From positions 1 through 14,694 of the forward strand of contig CADBNX010000072.1 in assembly GCA_902796115.1 (NCBI GenBank): a stretch of DNA of 14,694 nt, written 5' to 3'. The notes under the pieces are model-generated. The model saw only the letters and a list, made by a program, of their open reading frames with translations. It was not told the DNA's origin and made no database searches. A program made the translations under genes and the position numbers. The first letter of the stretch is position 1, and the number at the start of each line of letters is the position of its first letter. Positions 6,422-13,022 of this stretch are shown piece by piece. The stretch is from an uncultured Eubacteriales bacterium (lineage in GTDB: Bacteria > Bacillota > Clostridia > Christensenellales > Aristaeellaceae).

Positions 6422-8662
6422 TCAGTCCACCCCTTCCAGCCGATGGATCACCTCGTTCTGGTAATCCTCCGTCATGTCGTTGAAGCGCCAGTTCCATCCC
6501 GTCACCCGAATTTGCAGGCCCTCGTATTTTTCCGGGTGCTTCTGCGCGTCCCGCAGCGTGGCCGCGTCCGTTACATTGCCCTGCATCGCGTAGCCCCCCG
6601 CCGCGAAATAGCTGCGGATCACGCCCGCGAAGGCGTCCAGCCCTTCCTCGCCGCGCACGGCGGACGGATGCAGCAGAAAATCCAGCACACCGCTGGCGGG
6701 GATTTTGACGCTGTCGAATTTCGTCGCGGAGCGGATCAGGGCCGTGATGCCCGTGCGGTCCTTGCCGATGGACGCGCCCAGATTTTTGGAGAGCGGTTCC
6801 CCGGCGAATCTTCCGTCCGGCGTCGCCCCGGTCTTTTCTCCGTAGCGGATATGGTAATCGATGGAAGCCGCGCCGAGCTGATAGGACAGGTTCCGTTTGT
6901 TCGGGCGCTGCAGGTACGCGTCCGCGTGATCGATCACCTCCGCGAACAGTTCGTCCACGGAATCGACGTCATTTCCGTATTTTTCCCCGTCCCTGCCGAT
7001 TTCGAGCCTCAGCTTTTCATACCCCTTCCAGTTTGCCTTCAGTGCGTCCCGCAATTCCGGAAGCGTCACTTTCCCGAGTGTATACACATATTTCCGCACC
7101 GCCGCCAGTGAATCCGCCGCGGTGCCGATGCAGGAACAGTTGACGTTCGTCACGCCGTATTCAAACACGTCCCGGGCCGCGGAAAGGCTCCAGGCCAGCG
7201 TTGCCGAATCCATCGGCGCGGGATTGACCTCCGGAAGATGGGCGTCGTAAAAATCCGATATCGCGATCATCCGGTCCAGCAGCGCGTCAAACTGCGTATA
7301 GAAAGCCTGTTTGAAATCCGCGAAGGTATTGATGGCTTCCGCGGGCGGCGTCTGCGGTCCGAACAGGATCCCGGTCCGCGGATCAAATCCGCCGTTCAGC
7401 GCCAGCTCGATGGGTTTGGCCATATTCAGCCGCGTATGCAGGCAGTCCGGATCCCCGCCTTTCACGTTATAGCTGAAGCAGCCCCAGGTGCCCACCTGCC
7501 AGGCTTCCACCTTTCTTTTCCGCGAGCGGGACATGATCTCCGGCGCTTTGTCCAGGTTCATGTACACATAGCTTCCACGGCCGCTCCGCACCTGCCGCAG
7601 CGTTTTCTTCAGCAGCCGGTCCGGCGTATCCCTGACCAGACACACGAATATCTTCAGATTCACGATATCGGCGTCATAATACGCGTCGCAGATCACATCG
7701 CTCAGTTCGTTCGCGATCGGCCTGCCCTCCCGGTCCGCGCCGCCGATGGACATCGGCTGGTTATAAGGATGGTTCTGATAATCATACTGCACAAACAGGT
7801 ACTGCAGCAATTCCTTTACCTGTTCCCGCGTAAAAGTGCCTTCATCGATATCCTTCAGGTAATACGGGTACAGCAGCCTGTCCAGATCACCGAAGGAACG
7901 CGCCTGCACCGCTTCCAGGTACTGCTGGATCAGGTGGAACAGATAGATCAGCTGCATCGCTTCATAAATATTCCCCGGCGCGCCGTCTGCCAGATGACGC
8001 AGGCAGCTTTCCCGGAGCGCCATGCGCTCGTCATCATTCCGGCGGCGCTGCGCGCTGTCGGCCAGCCTGCGCATGAATGTGATCAGCGCCTGACAGGTGA
8101 TTTCGATCGAATCAAAATACACCTTCTGCCGCTCCGTCAGGCTGCCCGCGGCACGTCGGTATTCCGCGGCGCGCTCCTTCAATCCCGGAAACCCGTACCG
8201 CAGCACCGCGTCCCAGTCCGGCACGCTGTGGTCGTAATCCATCCAGAAGCTGCCGGCTCCGGTCTCATCAATGCCTTCCATCGCCGCGCGCACGGAATCG
8301 GGCATATCCGCGTACAGTTCGCGCTGCCATTTTTCGCACAGTACCTTCAAAGGCTTTGCCGCCTTGCCGCCGCTGTTGGCATTCCGGTACCGGATGCCTT
8401 TCGGACTGCCGCCGAAACGCATTCCCGCGAGATTCACCCCGAACCAGCAGTGAGGGTTTACCTCGATGGCGGCGTGTTCCAGCACGAAAGCGAATGCTTT
8501 TGCCTTGATCAGCGCGTGCGGCTCCCCCTGCATGTCCCTTTCGATTTTCAGGATCTCGTTTTTCAGTGCTTCCGGATCCGTGATGCCGCTTCCCGTTTCA
8601 AAATGCTCCTCCGCATACATGTTCAGAAACGGCCTGTCGCTTTCATACCGGTTCCACAGCAT
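6422..8662 (-). CDS. Glycyl radical enzyme GRE-2, lacking the active-site Cys-x-Glu glutamate
   Basis: 746 residues from ATG 8662, which has AGGAGGA about 8 bases upstream; longer starts would overlap the upstream epimerase gene. Seen: DYDHSVPDWD near 142-151; the active-site loop GTWGCFSYNVK with thiyl Cys395; HPSAVRGEEGLDAF; and the radical loop IRVTGWNWRF with presumed radical Gly722. In GRE-1 and GRE-3 the residue two after the cysteine is Glu, the general base in many GREs; here it is Ser397. The thiyl and glycyl residues are both present, so radical chemistry is likely, but the reaction should differ from a Glu-dependent dehydratase or lyase. It is last in the four-gene operon, 20 bases after the SDR gene. 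The reading frame is intact, which argues against decay. No activase is adjacent. The substrate is unknown. Confidence 0.92.
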   Translation of the reverse strand: MLWNRYESDRPFLNMYAEEHFETGSGITDPEALKNEILKIERDMQGEPHALIKAKAFAFVLEHAAIEVNPHCWFGVNLAGMRFGGSPKGIRYRNANSGGKAAKPLKVLCEKWQRELYADMPDSVRAAMEGIDETGAGSFWMDYDHSVPDWDAVLRYGFPGLKERAAEYRRAAGSLTERQKVYFDSIEITCQALITFMRRLADSAQRRRNDDERMALRESCLRHLADGAPGNIYEAMQLIYLFHLIQQYLEAVQARSFGDLDRLLYPYYLKDIDEGTFTREQVKELLQYLFVQYDYQNHPYNQPMSIGGADREGRPIANELSDVICDAYYDADIVNLKIFVCLVRDTPDRLLKKTLRQVRSGRGSYVYMNLDKAPEIMSRSRKRKVEAWQVGTWGCFSYNVKGGDPDCLHTRLNMAKPIELALNGGFDPRTGILFGPQTPPAEAINTFADFKQAFYTQFDALLDRMIAISDFYDAHLPEVNPAPMDSATLAWSLSAARDVFEYGVTNVNCSCIGTAADSLAAVRKYVYTLGKVTLPELRDALKANWKGYEKLRLEIGRDGEKYGNDVDSVDELFAEVIDHADAYLQRPNKRNLSYQLGAASIDYHIRYGEKTGATPDGRFAGEPLSKNLGASIGKDRTGITALIRSATKFDSVKIPASGVLDFLLHPSAVRGEEGLDAFAGVIRSYFAAGGYAMQGNVTDAATLRDAQKHPEKYEGLQIRVTGWNWRFNDMTEDYQNEVIHRLEGVD

Positions 8663-8682
8663 TGCGTTTTCCTCCTGCGTAA

Positions 8683-9681
8683 TTACGCGTATTGATCGCA
8701 GAGTCTGTCGATCTCGCGGTTCCATTCTTCATCGATCAGCTGATATGCGGGATGTTTCCGATAGAACGCCATTGTTCTTCGGATGCCTTCCGCAAACGGC
8801 GTGGTGCAGACAAATTCCGGAACGGCGTTTTTGATCTTTGAATTGTCGTAGGTGTTTGTGTTGGCCTTGTTGCACATGAGCACACCGTAGGTGTTTCCCT
8901 GCTGTGTCATCGGCATTTCCCGGCACAGTACAAGAGAGGGAATATAAACGAGATTGGGTTTCACACCAAGCGCGTCCGCTTCCATGAATGCCAGCTCTTT
9001 CCAGGAAAACACCTCATCGGACATGATATGAAAAGCCTGCCGGAATGCTTTCGGATTGCCCAGCAGACCACAGATACCCTTGGCAAAATCGCTGCTGTGG
9101 GTAACGGATGTGCGCGCGCTTCCGTCGTCGTGCATCACGATGGGCTTTCCTTTGAGCATCCGGTCCGCGACGGTCCACTGCCTGTTCGGTATGATGGCGA
9201 AGGGGATCCGGGTATCGCCGTAGGTAACCGAGGGCCGGACAACAGTCCAGCAGCAGCCCCGCAAGTCATCCTCCATTTTCAGGAGTTCTTCACAGGCCAC
9301 TTTGTCCCGGGCATAATTCCAGGCAAGATTCGTGCGCGGAGCATCCTCCGTAACATTCCGCATGCCGCGCTTATAGACCGCGGCGCTGGAAATAAAAACA
9401 TACTGGTCATATATGCCGCGCATCACGCGAAGATTCTGTTCCAGCTGGTCAGGTGTAAACGAAATCCAGTCCACGATCGCGTCGAAACGGCGGCCCCGAA
9501 GTGCGCTGCCCGTCTTCTCGCCGTCCCGTACATCACAGAGGATGACTTCCGCTCCGTCCGGACAAATACCGCGGCTCTGTGTTCCCCGGTTCATCAGCGT
9601 CAGATCAACCCCCGTTTCAATCAGCCGTTTTGATACCTCCGTACTGATGACGCCGGTTCCGCCGATCATGAGTATCTTCAT
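8683..9681 (-). CDS. NAD-dependent epimerase/dehydratase-like SDR
   Basis: 332 residues starting MKILMIGGTGVIS, the Rossmann nucleotide-binding turn of extended short-chain dehydrogenases (GGTGVIS at 7-13). The active-site elements are visible: SSAAVYK (98-104) and the Tyr-x-x-x-Lys pair Tyr123/Lys127 in YARDK. Extended SDRs of this type epimerise or dehydrate nucleotide sugars, or oxidise and reduce related alcohols, with NAD(P). The exact substrate cannot be assigned. The start ATG 9681 is preceded by GGGAG at 6 bases. It lies in the operon between the permease (25 bases upstream) and GRE-2 (20 bases downstream), so it probably makes the substrate of a GRE reaction or consumes its product. 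The sequence is somewhat less GC-rich than the flanking GRE genes. Confidence 0.88.
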   Translation of the reverse strand: MKILMIGGTGVISTEVSKRLIETGVDLTLMNRGTQSRGICPDGAEVILCDVRDGEKTGSALRGRRFDAIVDWISFTPDQLEQNLRVMRGIYDQYVFISSAAVYKRGMRNVTEDAPRTNLAWNYARDKVACEELLKMEDDLRGCCWTVVRPSVTYGDTRIPFAIIPNRQWTVADRMLKGKPIVMHDDGSARTSVTHSSDFAKGICGLLGNPKAFRQAFHIMSDEVFSWKELAFMEADALGVKPNLVYIPSLVLCREMPMTQQGNTYGVLMCNKANTNTYDNSKIKNAVPEFVCTTPFAEGIRRTMAFYRKHPAYQLIDEEWNREIDRLCDQYA

Positions 9682-9706
9682 CGCGTTCTCCCTTCGGCAG
9701 CCGATG

Positions 9707-10639
9707 CTACTCAGGCTGTTTTTTCCTGATTCTGTCCGTACCGATCAGGATGCCGAAGCATACCAGCAGGAACGATACCAGATACACCCAGCGGAAAATG
9801 TTCTCACCCAGCAGGATCCACGAGCAGACCGCGCTGAAAAGCGTTTCCGCGAATTTGATCACGTTCAGGCGGGACATGTCATTGTATTTCAGCAGCACGT
9901 TCCACAGCGCGTACGCGGTGCTGGATGCAAAACAGATATAGACCAGCGTGCCCGCGGCGCTCCAGGTGAACCGGTTCAGCGCGCCGCCGAGCATAAGGCC
10001 CGTCACGGTCAGCACCGCGCCGCCGAGCAGCTGCGCCCAGCCGGTCACATACAGCGGATCATAGCGGTCATAGGCGTTTTTTGAAATCACGATCGACGCG
10101 GAGCCGAAGAAGGACGCCGCGATGATCAGCAGGTCATAGCCGCTCCAGGTAAGGCTGAACCCGTTCAGGTTGATCACCAGGATGCTCGCGAACCCCAGCA
10201 GCCCGCCGATCAGCTTTGCCGCGGTGAAGCGGTCCTCCTTCCGGAAAAGGAAGGCAAAGCAGATGATGAACAGCGTGCCGATCTGTTTGAGGATCGCCGT
10301 TTTGGAACTCTCCAGATGCGAAATGCCGATGTACAGGCAAATATAGTGCAGCACATACACACTGAGCGTGATCAGCGCGATGGACAGCCAGGAGCCCTTC
10401 TCCGGAAGGCGGATCTTTCGGTCCCGCCGCAGGAGGACCGCCTGAAAAACCAGGCCACAGATCAGGAAGCGCAGCCCCGCGAACAGCAGCAGACTGCCCG
10501 GGGAGGACGAATCCAGCCCGAATTCCCGGTATCCGATCTTGATGACCGGAAACAGCGAGCCCCACAGCAGCATCACAAGCAGCGCGATCAGAAGCGATGT
10601 GTTTTTGTTTTTGAACAGCGTCTGCGTTCCTTTGGTCAT
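9707..10639 (-). CDS. EamA/DMT-superfamily membrane transporter
   Basis: 310 residues from ATG 10639, which has AAGGA just upstream; the open frame extends to 10768 but there overlaps the GRE-3 3' end and lacks hydrophobic character. The protein is a run of about ten hydrophobic segments in two halves, the pattern of two EamA domains. The first segment LLIALLVMLLWGSLFPVIK is typical of the drug/metabolite transporter family, and a short basic tail (DRIRKKQPE) follows the last segment. Family members move amino acids, sugars, nucleotides or other metabolites across the inner membrane, many as exporters. It lies 47 bases after GRE-3 in the four-gene operon, so a link to the pathway's substrate or end product is likely. 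The direction of transport and the ligand are not readable. Confidence 0.9.
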   Translation of the reverse strand: MTKGTQTLFKNKNTSLLIALLVMLLWGSLFPVIKIGYREFGLDSSSPGSLLLFAGLRFLICGLVFQAVLLRRDRKIRLPEKGSWLSIALITLSVYVLHYICLYIGISHLESSKTAILKQIGTLFIICFAFLFRKEDRFTAAKLIGGLLGFASILVINLNGFSLTWSGYDLLIIAASFFGSASIVISKNAYDRYDPLYVTGWAQLLGGAVLTVTGLMLGGALNRFTWSAAGTLVYICFASSTAYALWNVLLKYNDMSRLNVIKFAETLFSAVCSWILLGENIFRWVYLVSFLLVCFGILIGTDRIRKKQPE

Positions 10640-10686
10640 GACCGTCCTTTTTCCTTTCTGTTTGATCCCTGCGGCGCCGCTTTCCC

Positions 10687-12918
10687 TCAGGAAGCCGCTT
10701 CCGCCCTGCGGATGAATTCGTCCTGTTCCTCGCGGCTCAGGTTCACAAAATACACGTTCCAGCCGCATACCCGCACCTGCAGGTTCCGGTATTCCTCCGG
10801 ATGCTCCTGCGCCGCGCGCAGCACGGCCGCGTCAAACACATTGCCGTGAATGGCGTAGCCGCCCAGGCGCATATAGCTTTCGATCAGCCCGGCGAAGGCT
10901 TCCAGTCCCTCCTCCCCGGCCACCGCGGAGGGGTGCAGCATGAAATCCAGCACTGAGCCCGTGGGAAACTCGGTCAGATCCAGTTTGGTGCAGGACGCGA
11001 TCAGCGCCGTCACGCCCTTCCGGTCCATCGTGGAAGAAGCGCCCAGGTTCCGGGACACCGGTTCCCCGGCCCTGCGGCCGTCGGCGGTCGCGCCGAGGCG
11101 CTGCCCGTACCTGTAATTCTGATCGATGGTATACATGGCTGCCTTGAACCTGCCGCCGCGTCCGTTCTTCAGACTGTTCGCGTATTTTGCCGCTTTCACG
11201 GTCAGCTCCGCGCAGATCCCGTCCGGGTGCGCCATATCGTTGCCCCATTTGTCCCCGTCGCGCAGGATGCGCAGCCGAAGCTGCTCCTGTCCTTCCCAGT
11301 TGCTGTCCAGGATCCCAACGAGCTCCTGAAGCGTCATCTCCCGGCTGCGGTACACCAGCGTATCGATCATCGCGAGCGAATCCGCCAGGGTAGCGGTGCC
11401 GTACAGATACAGGGAGGAATTGTTGTATTTCGCGCCGCCCGCGTACGCGTCCATCCCTTTTTCCACGCATTCGGCCATGGTCGCGGAAAACAGCGGCGAC
11501 GGGTTCATTTCCATATAATACGCTTCGAAATCCCGCACGATGCGCGCGCACACGTCCGTCAGGAAAAGCATTTCCTTCAGCACCGCTTCCTTCAGTTTAT
11601 CGAAGGTATCGAAGCTTTCCGCTTTTCCGCAGGGCACGCCCGCCCTTTCCCCGCTCACGGGATCCACACCGTCGTGCAGCGCCAGTTCAAGCGCCTTGGG
11701 CATTACATAGCCGCCGTTGCCCGTACAGGCCACCTCGCGGCCCAGGATGCCCGGCTCGTAGCATCCGATCGGCACATATTCGTACGCTTCCGCCTCCGTG
11801 CAGCCCACCTTGCGCATCATGGGCAGCGCGCAGGCGTCGCTGATGAATACGAAGCTGGAATTGCCTCTCCGGATACAGTCGCACACGCGCCGCACCAGCT
11901 TCTTCGGACACCAGGGGCTCACCCGCACATGGATCTTGGGGTTCGCGATGCCGAGCGCGTCGTACACGTCCAGGATCAGCCAGGTCAGGTCATTGACGGC
12001 GCTCTCCCCTTCCCGCAGCGCGCCGCCGATAAAAAGCGGCTCCCCGAAAAGGGTATCCCCGGTCAGCGCGTGAAATTTCTGAAAAAAGTACGCGAACAGC
12101 TCGCCGGCTTCCTCCCGCGTGAGCGTGCCGTTTTTCAGATCCCGTGTGTAAAAGCCGCGGTAAAGGCGGTCCAGTCCGCCGAGCGAGCGCAGCCTTTCCC
12201 CTTCCACCTCTTCCTGCAGGATATGGAAGAGATACGCCAGCTGCAGCGCCTGGTGCAGCGTCCCGGGCGCGCCTTCGCACAGCGCCCCGAGATCGTCCGC
12301 GCAGTAGCGCATGCGGTCCCGAAGATCCCCCGCCGCACGCGCCGCACGCGTCCGGCACGCGCCTTCAAGCCGGCGGATACAGCGCAGCACCGCCCGGTAT
12401 GTGATTTCGCAGGACTCATAAAAAACAGCCTGATCCCCGGTCAGCGTTCCGTTCTCTTCTTTTTCGGCGCGCGCGTCCGTCACACGCTTCAGAAGACCCG
12501 GGATCCCCAGCTTCAGTACATCGTACCAGTCCGGCACCGTATGGCCGAAATCGTAGTTTGCCGTCAGGAGGCCCAAAGCGTTCATTCCCGCGCGCAGGGC
12601 TTCCGTTTCGGCAAGCGGCCCAGCCATCGTCTCCGCGATCCATTTCCTGCGCTGCGCCTGCACCAGGTTTCCGTGCCGCAGATGATCCTGGAAAAGATCG
12701 TTCTCCTCCACGGCGATCTGCGCGTCATCCAGCACGGTTTCAAACGCGCGGGCCTTGATGAGGGGTTTCGGCTCTCCCTTTGCGGTCAGCATCTCCGTGA
12801 GCGCTTCTACCTTTTCCCGCAGCGCTTCGGGGGCAAGCCCGCTGTTTTCATCCCATTTCACGGCGCGGTACTGTTCCTCCGCCGCCGCGCGGCAACGCGC
12901 AAATTGTCCGAATATCAT
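10687..12918 (-). CDS. Glycyl radical enzyme GRE-3 (pyruvate formate-lyase-like family, function unknown)
   Basis: 743 residues from ATG 12918, with AAGGTG 5 bases upstream; the frame opens at 12948, but that start has no comparable ribosome site. Seen: NYDFGHTVPDW near 121-131; the active-site loop VPIGCYEPG with thiyl Cys386 and Glu388; HPSAVAGEEGLEAF; and the radical loop VRVCGWNVYF with presumed radical Gly719. GCYEP resembles the GCVEP loop of the choline lyase/glycerol dehydratase group more than that of PFL, and there is no Cys-Cys pair. It shares the RVxGWN loop with GRE-1 and GRE-2 but is clearly a distinct paralogue, so the three are not recent copies. It is the first gene of the four-gene operon and the closest to the predicted promoter. 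No activase is adjacent, so it presumably relies on the activase gene at 4436-5344 or one elsewhere. The substrate is unknown. Confidence 0.93.
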   Translation of the reverse strand: MIFGQFARCRAAAEEQYRAVKWDENSGLAPEALREKVEALTEMLTAKGEPKPLIKARAFETVLDDAQIAVEENDLFQDHLRHGNLVQAQRRKWIAETMAGPLAETEALRAGMNALGLLTANYDFGHTVPDWYDVLKLGIPGLLKRVTDARAEKEENGTLTGDQAVFYESCEITYRAVLRCIRRLEGACRTRAARAAGDLRDRMRYCADDLGALCEGAPGTLHQALQLAYLFHILQEEVEGERLRSLGGLDRLYRGFYTRDLKNGTLTREEAGELFAYFFQKFHALTGDTLFGEPLFIGGALREGESAVNDLTWLILDVYDALGIANPKIHVRVSPWCPKKLVRRVCDCIRRGNSSFVFISDACALPMMRKVGCTEAEAYEYVPIGCYEPGILGREVACTGNGGYVMPKALELALHDGVDPVSGERAGVPCGKAESFDTFDKLKEAVLKEMLFLTDVCARIVRDFEAYYMEMNPSPLFSATMAECVEKGMDAYAGGAKYNNSSLYLYGTATLADSLAMIDTLVYRSREMTLQELVGILDSNWEGQEQLRLRILRDGDKWGNDMAHPDGICAELTVKAAKYANSLKNGRGGRFKAAMYTIDQNYRYGQRLGATADGRRAGEPVSRNLGASSTMDRKGVTALIASCTKLDLTEFPTGSVLDFMLHPSAVAGEEGLEAFAGLIESYMRLGGYAIHGNVFDAAVLRAAQEHPEEYRNLQVRVCGWNVYFVNLSREEQDEFIRRAEAAS

Positions 12919-12960
12919 CCCGTCACCTTCCGTTTTTCTGTTTGGCAAAACCGTCAGGAT

Positions 12961-12978
12961 CTCCGTTTTTTCTCCGTT
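12961..12978 (-). promoter_or_regulatory. candidate operator: AACGGAG direct repeat in the GRE-3 operon leader
   Basis: On the minus strand AACGGAG occurs at 12972-12978 and again at 12961-12967, 11 bases apart (one helical turn), downstream of the predicted -10 box. The same heptamer lies inside the activase-GRE-1 promoter spacer (5399-5405). I found no other copy in the window by eye. It is a candidate shared regulatory site for one of the two AraC-type regulators. Confidence 0.4.
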
Positions 12979-12993
12979 CCATCCGGCAGTATC

Positions 12994-13022
12994 ATTATAA
13001 CGCTTTCCCGCCCGCCGTCATT
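12994..13022 (-). promoter_or_regulatory. candidate promoter of the four-gene GRE-3 operon
   Basis: On the minus strand a perfect TATAAT lies at 12994-12999. At 17 bases upstream the -35 position reads AATGAC (13017-13022), a poor match, as expected of a promoter that needs an activator. It overlaps the stop codon of the upstream regulator gene (13018). The predicted start is near 12987, giving a leader of about 70 bases. Confidence 0.5.

Noticed and set aside
10671..10680. Perfect 10-bp palindrome GCGGCGCCGC between GRE-3 and the EamA gene
   Set aside because: It has no loop and no T-tract, and it is likely chance in GC-rich DNA. It does not support a terminator splitting the operon.
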